Below are positions 11,552-25,014 of a stretch of 64,000 nt of DNA, piece after piece (position 1 is the first letter of the stretch; each line of letters begins with the position of its first letter). Origin of the DNA: Bugula neritina (lineage: Eukaryota; Bryozoa; Gymnolaemata; Cheilostomatida; Bugulidae); assembly GCA_964035545.1 (NCBI GenBank), contig OZ037771.1, forward strand, positions 14,948,633 through 15,012,632, in the 5' to 3' direction. The notes beneath the pieces were generated by a model, which was given only the letters and a program-made list of their open reading frames with translations, had not been told where the DNA came from and made no database searches. Position numbers and translations under genes: made by a program.

Positions 11552-11567
11552 GAATCAAAGGGGGGAG
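11552..11567 (+). other. Polypurine tract of the BEL/Pao element
   Basis: The purine run GAATCAAAGGGGGGAG ends directly at the first base of the right LTR. This is the expected position for the plus-strand primer of reverse transcription. Confidence 0.85.
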
Positions 11568-12653
11568 TGTAAAGTTAGCACTGAACATAATTAATTCAAG
11601 CAGTAAAAGTAATGTAGTGTAATGAATACATAATAGTTAATCTAGCATTCAGCGTTGCGTTTAGCACAACGTTCCACTCAAATAGGTTATCGCATCACGT
11701 GATTCTCGCCTACGCAACGACTGCTAGTTGTAAATTCATTAATTAGATAACAGCACGCTCTTGCTCATTGGCTGTGGCGTTACGCTTAGGCAGCCCGGAT
11801 GTTTGAGTGCAGACGTTGACCCTACAGTTAGTGGAATAGTAGCGCGCTAGCGATGCAAGCTTATTACATCAATAACATCAGTTTTAAATGATATAATTAA
11901 TGAAATACAAGTGAATTTAAATTGGAATTAACTTAAAGAGACACAGGTTAGTTTTGTTCTTCAGTATTTGTAATAACTTGAAGCTTTCCTTAAGTATTTT
12001 TATCTATTTCAACTATAAGAATAACTATTTGGTTTATTTAACATGTTTATAAGTTTGACAATTTTTAGAATGCCAGTGTGGTCAGTGCATGATAGAATTT
12101 ATGGCTATGTGTTTACTTCATAATAGATTTCTCACAAAATTACAAATTCTTAAGGCAAGCTCTCCAGTGATTGATTAGTTTGTCACTGGATAATATTCTA
12201 ATTGGCAGTTAAAACCTTATTTTACACTTACAGTAGTTTAATGCAGCTACTAATTTAAGTGAACATTGAATATAAGTTTTAATCCCTATCTATGGGCTAT
12301 ACATTCATTCTTACTAATTGTCTTAACATTTGTCTAATTGCAGTTATCACTTAATGTCATTTTTATTATAGTTTGATATTTTTTAGTAGACCTGTAATAC
12401 CGTTTCATAGAAACAAACTTAACCTAGCTAGCCACTAAAAGAAGGCAAGAGGTGATTAATTCAAGATATATATATGTTTGAATATTTTACAATTTCATAA
12501 ATAATTTCTGTTTGTTTTATTTTAAAAACCTGTTATAGTTGCATATATCAATAACCTACTTTTACAGTTTCACCAGGCAGTTGGAATACGTAAAAATAAA
12601 GTTACGAAAACCAACACCAGTACAACTCATCTATAGTTAGTGGCGACGCTACA
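11568..12653 (+). repeat. Right LTR of the BEL/Pao element
   Basis: It has the same length and the same ends as the left LTR, with no mismatch noticed on reading. It carries the TGT...ACA termini and is followed by the target duplication at 12654-12658. Confidence 0.95.
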
Positions 12654-12658
12654 ATTAT
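12654..12658. repeat. 5-bp target site duplication, right copy (ATTAT)
   Basis: It matches the five bases before the left LTR and closes the insertion. Confidence 0.8.
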
Positions 12659-15600
12659 TATTAGTGTTACGATTGTGATTATCATTGGCATTATGCCATT
12701 ATCATTATGATTGTAATACTAATTGCGGTAATTCTAACATTAATTATAATCATAAATTAAAAGGTAATGATTAATGATAATTATTTTTATTTTGTAATCA
12801 TAATGATAATCATAATGATGTAAATTTTGATGTAAATTTTGATGTAAAACCAAAATACTAAAACTAAAAGTAAAAGTTATAAAATTAAATGATAAAATAT
12901 CATAATGATAATTATTATATTTATTATATTATTATTGAATATATTATTTCATTAGAAAATAGGTTGCAGCTTAGCATGATTAAAATTCAGTAAAAATTAG
13001 TTTACCAACAGCAAACATGCATGCGTCTTGTCAACATTCAATTCGTAGTGCCATAGCGAAGCCAGATTACTGGTAGTACGACTACTAGAACTACTACTAC
13101 TAGTGATGGATCCTTGGCGATTTTAGCTGTGAGTGACCTTCACCTCACATTCTCGTCATGTGCGCGGCATTAGACTAAGTAGAGGGTATAAAGCACTGAG
13201 CTGGAAAAGAAATAATATAATTTATTTCAATTATAGGTAATACTAATAGTAATATAATTTATTGTAATATATAGTATTATAATATAGGTAATATTATTGA
13301 GTTCATTGGTATGGAGTATAAACCTATCACTGATAGTATCAGTATCAACTACCACTTACGTACTACTTCAACTTATAACTTACCTTCAACTCAAACTGCT
13401 TGGAATCATTTGTCTTTGATCATATTGTCATTGTGATTGTAATAACTATTAATATTTTTAGTTCAACATCAATGCCGAACATATTGTAATAACTAATAAG
13501 ATAATCATAAGGTTGATATATTTTGCTAATACTAATACTAATAGTAATAGTAATTCAGTGTCACTCTCACTCTGGTGGAGTGAGACTCAGACTTAGAGTT
13601 AGAGACAGAGTGAGTCCGAGTAAGTCTGAGCAGTGAGTGTTGGTAATAGTAATAGTCATATAAATTTAAATTATATTTCTAGCAATCACAATGGCAATAG
13701 TTATAGTAACTTTCACTTACTCTTAAATCATTGAACCTGAACTAAAAGTAAAATTAAGCATTATGATTATGATTATCATTATGATTATACCTATGATTTT
13801 ATTATGTTTAAATTAAAAATCAATATCATGATAATATCATAGTGATAGACATATTATTGATAAATGATAATATAAAAGTAATTTGATAAATTATACATTG
13901 ATTTTGAATTAAGGTGATACTGATACTAGACCGGTACTGAAAGTGATAGTAATACTAATAGTAATAGTAATAGTCATATAAATTTAAGTTATATTTACTC
14001 ATTACTGGCAATCACAATGGCAATAGTAACTTAAACTGTAACAGTAATGGTATGGGTATGTTTGAAATTGTCACTATCAATATTGCTATGAATCAAAATA
14101 TAATGCTATCATACCAATAATTTAAAATAGTATTACAAAGCTTCAGTAGCAACTTTTACTTGTACCAGTTAGGAATTTTGAATTATACATATTCTTAGTT
14201 AAAGTCTTCAAGTTTATTGTCAAAATGAACTTGAAATTAAAGACTTAGTAGTAAAAATTAAACTAAGACTGACTGTAAGTGACTAAGATTAAAAATAAGT
14301 AATTTTAAATATCGATTTAGTATTTTTCTTACTCTTTGTCTTAAAATTGACTTTTATTTTGCACCTACTCCTGGTCAATGATTCTTTTTTCTATTTATAT
14401 TACTATTGCTATTAGTATAATTGACTTAAATTTAATAATAGATATGATTATATCTTTATAAATGTGATATTTGATTTTATGAATAGTAATTCGAAAACTC
14501 TTTGGTATTATTTATTTTTGATCATTGTAGTTATTATCATTATATTTGTATAATAATTATGATTATCAAATTCAATATCGATATTTGTATTATGGTATGG
14601 ATATCTGCCTCCATCCCATGTTCTATTTTGCAGTGCCTTTTTACATTCACGTCTAGGTTCACATTGCGATGGTCATACTGATAGCACTTGGGGACAGTGA
14701 TGAGCATAATGATTATCACTAATATTAAGATTATCGTTATTAGGATTTAGAATTATTTAATAAACAAGCAACTTAAAACAAATGTTTTTACTAATATACA
14801 TATTAATTACTAATATAAATATACTACTATGAATATCATAATTATTATACTTTACAATTCAAAGTAAGATAATCATAATACGAACTGGTAAAACTAAATA
14901 TAAAGTAAATGTAATAATACTAATAGTAGTTATCCATTCCCCTTTGGTTTCACATACTAATAATTGGAAACCTCTGTCCCAATATTATTTCTATTAATAT
15001 TGCTCAAAGTTTGATCCCTATTTAATTTTATAGTTCACTCACCAGCTACATAATTTTATTAAAATACATGTAGTATTGGTTATAGTACTAGTGAAACTTG
15101 AAGTTGAATAGCATGCTTATTACTCACTGCTCTTTGCTTACATTATTAGGGTTACTCTTTAGTCTTAGAGATACCCTAACATAAACTTGAAAGCTGGAGG
15201 TAGTACTAGTCTAGTGCTGTGTTAATCCTACACTGTTGACTTATCAACACTGTGACTATAATTATGACTTCTAAGTCAAAGTCATTTTCATATAGTAGTA
15301 ATCACTATGACAGACTGAAAGTCAGGAAGACTAAATATAATGGTAAAGTGTGTAAGAATAAATCATACTTAATCAATTACTTTTAGTTTTGTTACCAGTG
15401 TTGGGTCAACTTTCAGAATAAAGAATAAATATAATTATAAAGATAAATGGATAAAAATTCCAATCATGGTTTAATGTGCCTATTTTAAGCTGTTAATTTA
15501 ATTACTATAATATAAGTGCCCAAAATACTTTTGATTTTCATAATTATGTTTTAATTTAATACAGATACCATAGTATCATATACAGTAGAATCAGTTGTAT

Positions 15601-16990
15601 CTTATTTAATAATGAAGTAACTTATTGGAGCTTTCACAGTTATTAATTATTCACTTGTTAGTCTTTGAACTAGGACAATGTTTGAAACTTGAAGTAGAAT
15701 GAAGTTTGATTTCAGTTACCGCAATGGTATCTGCAGTCACAATAGGAATACGCATATAACTATGTTTATATTTGTGAAAAACATATAGTCAAAACTAGAT
15801 AAGGTAATAGTAATTATAATTGGTTTCACTTTTAATATATTCCTATAAACTGGAAAATAGACAGAAGCATTTAATCATGAAAGTAAACCTAGTGGAAGTC
15901 AATCAATTCACTAAGTATAGTAAAATATTTACTATTCAGTAAGTTTATTTACTTTAGTTAATTGTACTTGATTATTTCTGTTGGTTTTTCAGTTGATTTT
16001 TCTACCTTTTGCTATAACATATCAAACTACCACAAAGTCATGCTTCCGTATTACAATTATAAACATAGTGTTACTGTGTAATGTTATAGTAATGTAATAG
16101 TAATATTTGGATCATTGTAAGTATTTCTGTTGTTGTACTGATTGGTAAATATTTTTTAGCTTGCATGGATATTTGCAACGATCAAGATGTCATTTGAACC
16201 TGGACTGGAATAAAGATGGCAAATCGAGAAGCTAGCTACAATTATTCTGCAGAAAGAAACTTGGTAAGCAAAAATAAGCTGCAGCATTAAGCAGTAAGCA
16301 ATATGACGATGAACTTTGCTTGATTTTGATTGACCTTAAAATATCTGGTCACCTTTCACCAACGTGGTCCTGCGCGGGTGGCGGGTGACCTTAAAATGTC
16401 TGTTGCGCGTAAAATAAATTTTGTGACAGTCAAAAGTATGCTGATCTTTTTCGTATTTCAGTGCATCGGTGTCTTAGCTTAAGAGCTGAACCCAACAATT
16501 ATGATCTAAAGCTGTTTTTTACTAGAAAGTGATTTTACTGTCTTTCTGATTATTCTTGGTTTTTCAGCTTGATGAATTGAATAAATGGATTTGATTTCGG
16601 GTATTATGTAATGGATGAAAGAATTTTTTCTTAAATTTGTACTGAGCAATTTTTGCTATTGCTATGATGTTTAGTGATAAAATTGCACCCTTAATAACCC
16701 TGAAAACTTTCATTACTAGCATTTGTTTATGTTCATTTTTAGGAAATTAAAATGAAGACACAACTCACCGATGCTATCTCACTGTGCCTGCATGCAGTTT
16801 ACCTAAAAAGGTACTCCTATTAGCTGGCTCTTGCCCAATACCTGGTTGTCTCTGTAACTATTTTTTGCTCGCAGATAAGTTTTTTGAACTTGACATTTTA
16901 TTGATTTTGAAAGTTATAGTGAGCTTTGAACTTGCTAGCATCGTTTTTAAAGACTTGCTGCAGTTTTTATCAACATTTTTTAAGTCAATG
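12659..16990. other. AT-rich cryptically simple DNA, no gene seen
   Basis: This continues the repeat-like host sequence found before the BEL insertion: short words such as AATAGT, ATTATG and TACTAATA recur without forming a clean array, most strongly to about 16150. An (ACT)n-like patch lies at 13078-13105, and a GAGT/ACTC-rich patch able to fold back lies at 13558-13640. From about 16150 the composition becomes more ordinary. TGACCTTAAAAT is present twice, near 16341 and 16387. No coding frame could be supported. Confidence 0.55.
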
Positions 16991-17007
16991 GTGTTAGTTT
17001 GGAAGCT

Positions 17008-17295
17008 CTCTCACTCCTCTCTCTGTCTCTTTTTCCCACACCTTCCACTCAACCTCTCTCTCTTTCTCTCCCTCTCTCCCACCCTCCCTCTCTCCCACCC
17101 TCTGTCTCTCCCACCTTCTCCCTCTCTCTCCCACTCTCCGTCTCTCCCACCTTCTCTCTCTCCTAACCTTTCTCTCTTCCCTTTTCCACTATCTCTCTGA
17201 CTCTCTCCCTTTCTCTCTTCTACCCCATCTCTCTTCCATCCTCTCTCCTAACCTTTCTCTCCCACCCCCCTCTCCCACTCTCTTTCTCTCTCTAG
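17008..17295. repeat. (CT)n-rich polypyrimidine tract
   Basis: Nearly 290 bases of TCTC, CCCTC and CCACC steps form an imperfect pyrimidine tract. It creates a long but meaningless Leu/Ser/Pro open frame. Such tracts can adopt triplex structure; nothing here shows a function. Confidence 0.9.
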
Positions 17296-20200
17296 TTTGC
17301 ATGGCTTTACCCAATTTTGGTTTATTTTTTTATTTTGTTTCAGAGTATCCAAAAGGAAAGCTAAAATTTATTTAATATATATTATATCAACTTGAGCTTT
17401 ACATATAATATCAAATAAATGCTGTGTTTTGTTAAAACAATGTTTGCAACTTTGTAGTATATTCAAATTCATAATTTATTTGTAGAGTCACACAACAAGA
17501 CACTACTCTGACACACTCACAAGTTGCCACTAATCCAGCAGTATAGATGATTGTTTTCTCCACTGGCTATGCTGTCACGCTTTACTGTTGTGGTGTTTGA
17601 AACAAACCAATTGTTTGCCTACGCAGATTAGGGTGAGAAAAAAATTGAGAAATGAAAGCTGTTTTTAATACCAACTACACTTAGTTTTTATTGAATGAAA
17701 AACAAAGTGAAATCATTAGTTATCCGTTAAATGACTAAATCACTGTTTATAAAGATGAAACACAAATATAATCTTATAATATGCTAATGAAATTTGGCTT
17801 TCAAATAGCTTTTTTCTGTATATTTGTTGAGGAAGTTTATCTTCAACAAAACTTCGTAGCTGTTGCATAAATTTATAGAGTAAAAGGTTTTCATCAAACT
17901 TTTACAACTTAGCTCATCTACGGTTTAAAAGTGTGAGTCACCCTTCACACTAGAGTTTTATAAAGTTTTAATGAATGTGCAGTATTTTATAAAATATTGT
18001 GTGTCTCGTAAATTTAGCTATTTCTACCTTTTCAGTGAGATTGGAGTAAACACACCTCAAAATTCACATCTGGTATCACATTGATTTATCGCAAGTCAAA
18101 GTACACCTACTAACTCTTCCTTCCTTAATACCTGCTTGCTTTTGCACTTCTACTCATTTCATATACCTAACGTTTCTCTTGCAGATGAATTACATCTTTT
18201 AAGTTGTAAAAGCCTTAAATAGCATGAAATTAATGAGGTTTAAACCGTGGTCACACTAACTATTGATGCGTTGATTGATGGGTTAAATTACACGAAAATA
18301 TTGTCTCTTTCTTTTTAGTTTCACCTAAAGTATTACATACTATTGATGGAGGCTTTGCTGAAGTTTTTGGGTGATGATTTGTCAATAATTTTCCAGAGAA
18401 GATGATGCCACGGTGGCTGGCATCATTATGCAGTTTCCAAATATCTTTCCGCTTTGCTCTAGTGAAAATTTTGGAAAACAATCAACAAAAAGGTTTGTAC
18501 CATAAACGAAGTTATTGTGTGCGTGTTGCCAAAGCATAAAGTGTGCTGGACATTTTTAGGTTTCTGTTGAGATGCGTTTTTGCTTTTCCTGCATGAAAAA
18601 AGTTCCAGTTTCAGTTAATATCACTAGCGGAGTGCCCACCTATATTTTAAATCATATTGATGCATAAGTTCTTTTTGTAATATTAAAAGTATAACTTGCT
18701 TAATTGCTATTCAATGCCCTTTGAAGTTTCCAACTGTAATTAATTAGTTGATTTGGCAGCATAGTATTGATGATTGATGAAGGCAGCCGATATAATTATA
18801 AGCATAAATATCTATATCTACATGAAGATGTCATTCCCAATGATTGTTATTCTGAAATCAGCTGATTAAGTTATCACAAACTAAACATTTTGACCAGCGG
18901 CTTGCAATGCAACTCGGTGAAATTTTAGACCTAGATGAATTGAATTTCTTACTGAAAATCGTGAAGGTATTAAAGTTTAAAGTGAAAGTTTAAAGGGTCA
19001 TCTCTCTGCGAATTCTAATAGCATGGTGCCAATTAGACTTGAAAAATTTTCAAGGCACTATAAAGCACTAAGCCCATTCTTACAAGTAGTTTCAAAGTGC
19101 ACTGGAATTTCAGTTTACTTGTCATTGTATAGAATCCTGATCTACACTATATAGCATTCACTATTGCCTGCTTCTTCTAAGCATCTATAATGTATTAACT
19201 ACAGTTTGCTTTGAGAAGTGAATTTCTACTTGGTATTGTTTCCTTATCGTTCTGTTGTTTGCCAGTAGTCTTAATTTAATGGATTTTCCCTTTTCAAAAG
19301 TGGTTGTGAGAATCAAAACGCATCATGCAGCCTGCAACTACACAATGAGTCAGTAATTTCTTCCATTAAAGTAGCTCTTCTGGTTACCCTTGCTCACCTA
19401 AAAGCCTGAGCCTCATTCAAATTGCAAGTTTTTAGAGTTGTTAATTTTTCATGCAATCTTTCATTTTTTTTTGTTAGGCACAAAATTAGTATTCACTAGA
19501 CCTAATCTTTCATCTGCATGTATGCCTATTGTTTGTTCATTAAAGAAAAACCTCTGCTGAATATTGAACTAATAATGAAAACGAATTCCCTAAACTAAAA
19601 GTAGCAGTGTGATTTTGGTATTACAATCAGTTGTTAGCATAGAGTCAAGTTATTGACAGGAATTTTCAAATTGAAATGAATGAATTTCATTGTAAGTCAG
19701 CAAGATTTAGTCTAAGTAAACATAGCATTACATCATGTTCTTATTTAACATTGGTAGAAGGCAACATTTATTTTAAGGACTGTTGTAAACTTAAATGTAA
19801 TTTTAGGTACTTTCCATGTTTGTTATTGTAGATGGTCTTGTTCTTTAGGATGGATGTGACAACTCCTTGTGTCAAACTTAACTGATTGACTACTGAATCC
19901 CAATCATGTTTTGCCAAAAAATGTGAAAATGGAGTGCATGTCTACTTTATTTGAGAAAATATTAAAAATACTTTTGAAAATTCATCTAGCCAAACAATAC
20001 AACAGTTTCATTTTATTAAAAAACATCATTTGCCCAAAATGTATTATGTAATCGAACAATTTCTAGAAAAAAAGTGCTTTCCTCCAGTTTTGCTAATGAA
20101 TTACATATTTCATTACATGCTTGTCTTTATAATTTTATTAATTGTTTTTTCTGGTGAGTCAATTGAAGTCAATTCAACCTAGAAAAGTCTGAATTTCAGA

Positions 20201-20640
20201 CTTAATTTCAAGCGAGAATATTCACATTTTTAGGTCTGCGTTTGCAAACATTGTTGTGTTACTTTACTTTTTATATTTTTTGAAATAAATATCTTTTTAG
20301 CTTGTGCCTATTCATGATTAGAATAGTATACTAATATTTAACTTTTCTTTAATTTTAATAGATGAAAATGTTGATCAGTTGGAGTATTCAGTTTAGCTGA
20401 ATTTTACTTGCTTCTGCGAAAACAATCTTTTGGAGTTGTCTGCCCTCTCTTTAGGTAATTTTTTGACCTATGGTCAACACAATAATTATAACTTTTTAAA
20501 GATGCTTGTGAACCTAACAATATAGCACAACTATCAAACCACATTATTCAATATCTGCATAAAATTTAGCCAATAATCTGCCACCCAATGAGCTTGAAAA
20601 GATATTAGAATTCTAGCTCAGTGCTGCCATCAATGTAGAT
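17296..20640. other. Intergenic, no gene recognised
   Basis: Both strands were read for open frames with plausible splice borders and for known protein motifs. The only frame over 60 codons (minus strand, 18260-18481) resembles nothing I recognise. The composition is AT-rich without clear repeats. Confidence 0.5.
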
Positions 20641-20703
20641 ATTTATAATGATATAAAGCCAAAACTCATTATTTATAATGATATAAAGCCAAAACTCATT
20701 ATT
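20641..20703. repeat. Perfect 30-bp tandem duplication
   Basis: A 30-base unit starting ATTTATAATGATATAAAGCC occurs twice without a mismatch at 20641-20670 and 20671-20700, and a third copy begins for three bases. It looks like a recent local duplication. Confidence 0.95.
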
Positions 20704-21047
20704 GCATGAAATTATCTAACCATTTCTGACGAAGAATCGAGATAATAACTCCAAAGTTGGTCAGTTGAAACCACAGCAATAATACTTTAATCCTTATAAT
20801 TATCAGGTTTAATTTTATACCAAGCCCCAATAAGTACATATCACTATGACAACACAGCCTAAGCACCTCCAATGCAAGAAATTTAGTATTGTGGTGCTAC
20901 AAATCCTCCAGTTACAAATGAGTAGAGCTTTCATGATTATTGGTCTACCATAATGTTTATTTAGTTGTAGGGACTAGCATAAATGCTATTATATGTGGGA
21001 GGTATTTGAAAAGCTTCCAACTCCATCTTCAACTACGGGCTATTATA

Positions 21048-21214
21048 ATTATGCCGATAAACGAGATACTACACTCAGACTGCCCTGTTATAGTACTATG
21101 ATTGGCTACTGCAAAATTTTTGCCGATAGACAACATTTATTTATGATGTAATGTATCTCGTATTGGCACATAAGTGTTATGTCTGAAGACGAGATACTGT
21201 GAAATTATGCCCTG
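21048..21214. repeat. Imperfect inverted-repeat cluster with CGAGATAC cores
   Basis: ATTATGCCGATAAACGAGATACTACA (21048-21073, read as two joined pieces ATTATGCCGATAA and ACGAGATACTACA) has an imperfect reverse complement around TGTATCTCGTATTGGCAC-like sequence at 21144-21172, and a further direct CGAGATACTGTG copy lies at 21190. It may be a degenerate fold-back element. Ends and target duplication are unclear. Confidence 0.3.
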
Positions 21215-21724
21215 TACTTTTGCCATAAGAGCTCTAATACCAGTTTCTCTCTGCTAATGTATTTCTTATCACAGCAACTAATCTCGAGATCTATTTATAA
21301 ATAGAAATCTAAGAAATGTTATGTTAAAGCTAATCACAGGATGCCCACGTTAAGTAAAATTAATGTGACTCAAGAAACTTATTTGAAATATTGAGTTGAT
21401 TGGCATATTTGAATTTGATTAATTTACTACTTCCAGTGGAAATAATATTTTATTTTGAACTAGCATCTTAACCACACCTTAAGAGTCTGATAATTATTAT
21501 ATTGTGAACGCGTGCCATCCGTCTAAAATGAAATTAGCACTTAGAAATATAGGTTAAACATAAAAAACTGTCTGGTATAATTAATCATGAAGCAATATCA
21601 AGCAATATAGCCAGAATTTAAGACATATTACCTTGTTTTATGCTTATCCCAATTTTATCTGATATGATTGTGTGTTGAGCACATGAAACTATTAGGGATA
21701 AAATGAAATGTTTTAATCAAGTTA

Positions 21725-21750
21725 TACACACACACACACACACACACACA

Positions 21751-21819
<69 letters not shown>

Positions 21820-21854
21820 TATACATATATATATATTATACATATATATATATT

Positions 21855-21896
<42 letters not shown>

Positions 21897-21930
21897 TATA
21901 CATATATATATATATATATATTATACATTT
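21725..21930. repeat. Compound microsatellite (AC)n(GCAC)n(AC)n(AT)n
   Basis: An AC array, about nine GCAC units, a second AC array and an AT-rich array interrupted by TATTATACA follow one another. The array ends exactly where the similarity between the two segmental copies begins. Both strands give artefactual open frames. Confidence 0.95.
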
Positions 21931-22458
21931 GGTAATAATGGTAATATGTTTATTTAGAAGTATAGAAAGCTTATACTAGAGCCACACACTATATATGCAT
22001 GCTCTGATTCTTGTTCTATATTTCTAGAATAGTAAACTATGACTATAATTCATCCAGTGATATTTCCTTTAATCTTACAATAAGTCAATCCATATCCTGT
22101 TAGCAAAGAAGTTCAAGGTATTCAAAATTCATAAAATATTTTTCAAGTATTTCATGAATAAATAATTGCATAATTGATTATATCCAAACCATGTTATATA
22201 TCTTGATCAAAGAATTTAAAATTGAAAACCTTTGCTTAGATAATGTTTTTCACTTTAACAATAAAGCACGGAATTATTGCCATATAGAATTCTGAGCATA
22301 AAATTAAGCTATATTGATAAAGCTATTTTTAGCTGGGGCTAAACATTGTTATCTTGCCCTAATATTAAAATATTTCATAATTCAATTACCAATCAGATTT
22401 AATCCCTTGCCATTAATCATTGTGAAACCATTGATTGCTTTTCACCAATCACCATCTG

Positions 22459-22467
22459 TATAAAAGG
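22459..22467 (+). promoter_or_regulatory. TATA box of the copy 1 peptide gene
   Basis: TATAAAAGG lies 62 bp before the ATG, which leaves room for a short 5' UTR starting near 22490. The surrounding CACCATCTG...GCAGATTCTC is shared with copy 2, where the box reads TATAAACGG. Confidence 0.8.
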
Positions 22468-22520
22468 CAGATTCTCTGTAAGCTGAATCATATTCTTGAG
22501 CTTTTCACTCAAAGGAAGAC

Positions 22521-24799
22521 ATGATGAACGGGTTCTTTAGAATTACTTTAGCATGCAGTGAGTTTTTATTGCTTCTAGTATATCACATCAGTAGACTGTC
22601 ATGATATTATATACAAATCAAACTATTTTAATAAAATGTTTTAATATAATTTTATCCATAAGTTTTGAAATTATATTTTTTATATAGATTTTGTGAAGGC
22701 ATGCAGCAGTATTTAGGCACAGTTTGTTTTAATATCGTCATTGGATACATATTTTTCTTTAATTTTTAGAAAAGTTTTTATTTCCAAAACATAACTTTGA
22801 TATAACACAATTTTTAGTTTCGATAAAAATATTTTTTTTGCAGTAACTATCTCAAACTTAATTTAATTATCCGTATTGATTAATAGATACTAAAAAAACG
22901 TTTTTTACATCAATATATTCAACTTATATCTTCTCAATAATAAAACTTTATTCTGATTCTTTTTCAGGTGTCTTACTGGCCATGGTGTTAGTCCAAGAAA
23001 CAGAGGGAGCCAGTAAGTTAAACTAAATCTAACTTTAAAGTTTTTAATAAATAAACAATACTAAAATTTCAAAAGATTTTATATTTTTTTCTAAAATTAT
23101 AACATGGAAATACTTAAATGAATAATTGCTTTCATACTCAACTGTAAGTATAATTTGTGCCATTTCTACAGTATATTTGCTAGTTTAATTGCACACCTGC
23201 TTTATTATAACAATGGTATGTTCACACTATTTTGCATTTACTTAATTTTAAATGACTTTAAATGATGAAGTTTAATATAAAAACAATTTCAAGCTGCGAC
23301 TACATGAGTCACAGCTCTATATAGTATTATTTTGAGTTTCAACAGAAATGATACATCACAGCTAGTCGGAGAACAATGTAACAAAGTCTTAGTAATGTTT
23401 AGATAAATTTTTAACTACTTTAAAAAAATGTTGGTAAAATATGATAGATACAATAACTCGTCTGCGAGCATTTAGATAAAATGTTATACTTTTCACTCCA
23501 GTTGATACTTGCATCGAAGCGCAGGCTTGTGCCAGACTTGTCGACCAAGGATGTATTAATGGAAAAAAAAGGATCTGCATAGTAAGAAGGCCTTTGTGTC
23601 CCATAACCAGCCTGAACACAAGAGTTTGTGCTCCTGGAGGTAATATAACCAAATGTTTTTCTCGTTTAAAAATTTTCCTTTCTTCAAATGTTGTATCCAT
23701 GTATAATGTTTGTATAGAAGAGAATAAGTGGGATAATATAACGTATGTCCTCAGTTATGTTGACTTGCTGCATGCACATAAAACTCACTTGTATTGTCGG
23801 TCTGCACATTAATATTCTGATTATTATTTTATAGTTAATAATTGCAGAAAATTAAAGGTTAATAGCCCTGCAAAAAAACTGTATGATACTATGCATTATA
23901 TATCTTTCCATTTACTAAGCAAATTAATTGAAAAACAAGCACTAGAGAGTTGTACATTTAAGTGCTCCATTAAAATGTTGAGTCTGGTATTTGATAAATG
24001 TTTTAGTATTCACAAAAACAAATTATAAAGAAGTGTCTATATTTTATTTATCAATCCTAAAAATTGTCTGGGTCAAAATCGTAATCAAAGTTACTAAAAC
24101 TTAAACAATAACAAAGACTTTTTGAAATCTCACAATACAACTTGTGTAGATTTAAAAAAGGATGTTTTAGAAGTTATGCAGAATCAAGATTTTGTACATT
24201 TTTGTCATTTTGTTGTAGCCACTCCTGCAATTAGCCTAGCAGCATTTTTAGCCTCTGGTGCTTCTGTTTGTGGGGACTTTACATCTTCTCCAGCAGTATT
24301 CGGTATCTCCGATCCAATGACAACCCCTACACCAAGCACAACACCCGCACCAAGTACGTACTTGGATAATTTATTAGTGATGATCATAACATTTCCCTGT
24401 ACAAAAAGTTACTTTAAAATATCGAGTTTGAACTCATTTTTGTAAATATTCATCCAACTTATGAGTTCCTTGTTTGTTGCAGTTGTTGCGTTACCTTTTC
24501 CATCTCCGACAACCTGTACACTGATGTCTGGCGCCTGCAGTCAACCTTACTTGGGTGTGAGAATTACTTATCCATTTACCCCATGTACCACCCCTGCCCC
24601 GACTACTGTTACACCAGGTACAGCCAACCCAATTCCCCAATTCCCACTATTCCCTCAAATCATTGGTGGTGGAGGTAGAAGAGGCATATTTGGCAGAGGG
24701 CGTAGGAGAGGAAGAGGGGGACGTAGAGGTAGATTTGGCAGACGTGGACGCGGACGTGGTCGTTGCACTAGATTCAATAGAAGAGCGTGCTTCGGTTAA
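22521..24799 (+). CDS. Secreted cysteine-rich, arginine/glycine-rich protein, copy 1 (five exons)
   Basis: Family not recognised. Inferred exons are 22521-22557, 22968-23012, 23502-23639, 24219-24353 and 24483-24799. Each has GT/AG borders and compatible phases, giving 223 residues. Exons 1-2 encode MMNGFFRITLAC plus SVLLAMVLVQETEGA, a typical signal peptide with likely cleavage after EGA. Exon 3 is a basic domain with six cysteines (DTC, AC, GC, IC, LC, VC). Exon 4 is Ala/Ser/Thr/Pro-rich with one cysteine (SVCGDF). Exon 5 has TTC-x6-AC, the motif GVRITYPFTPC, a Pro/Thr linker, then GGGGRRGIFGRGRRRGRGG and related RG repeats, ending RACFG-stop. The mature chain has twelve cysteines. It is probably a secreted cationic peptide precursor, perhaps antimicrobial or matrix-binding; that is inference from composition only. 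Confidence 0.8.
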
Positions 24800-25014
24800 T
24801 AACCTCATACCTAAACCTCTAAAACATTGGGCTACACTTTGGACGTTATAAAAAGTTTTGTTTTCTTTGTATAATTTGTTTAGTATATATTATGTTTTTA
24901 AAAACCTTTCTATGAAAATTCTTATAAATATTGTAGGAATACAGATTTTGAGATGATGTTGCCAATTAGGCTTTTGGTACAATATTGTTGAGAGTTTATT
25001 CATGAAAATGTTAC

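Larger units (their letters stand above)
3867..12653 (+). mobile_element. Full-length BEL/Pao LTR retrotransposon
   Basis: The element is 8787 bp: two 1086-bp LTRs, a 690-bp leader, one gag-pol frame and a purine-rich tract before the right LTR. It is flanked by a 5-bp ATTAT duplication. The two LTRs sit at a constant 7701-bp offset from end to end, and I found no difference between them by eye. With the unbroken 1961-codon frame this points to a recent insertion. BEL/Pao identity rests on the domain order DUF1759-like gag, double zinc knuckle, aspartic protease, RT with YVDD, RNase H, integrase and a C-terminal DUF5641-like segment. No envelope-like frame follows the integrase. Confidence 0.95.

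Noticed and set aside
16340-16400. Paired TGACCT half-sites as a nuclear receptor element
   Set aside because: The two sites are 46 bp apart with no gene nearby; chance is sufficient.
16784-17200. 138-codon plus-strand frame rich in Leu, Ser and Pro
   Set aside because: It is produced by the (CT)n tract; there is no promoter, splice context or non-repetitive core.
21655-21957. Tyr-Ile and Thr-His repeat frames on both strands
   Set aside because: They are translations of AC/AT microsatellites; the same applies to frames at 35497-35889, 39508-39933, 43836-44030, 48982-49260 and part of 25523-25903.
23389-23700. Minus-strand 103-codon frame over exon 3 (and 37420-37662 in copy 2)
   Set aside because: It is antisense to the cysteine exon; the plus strand has the signal peptide, splice sites and conserved cysteines.
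24663-24851. Acidic second frame overlapping exon 5 of the peptide gene (also 38532-38774)
   Set aside because: It is the +1 shadow of the RG codons and survives in both copies only because exon 5 is conserved; it runs into the 3' UTR without a start in good context.
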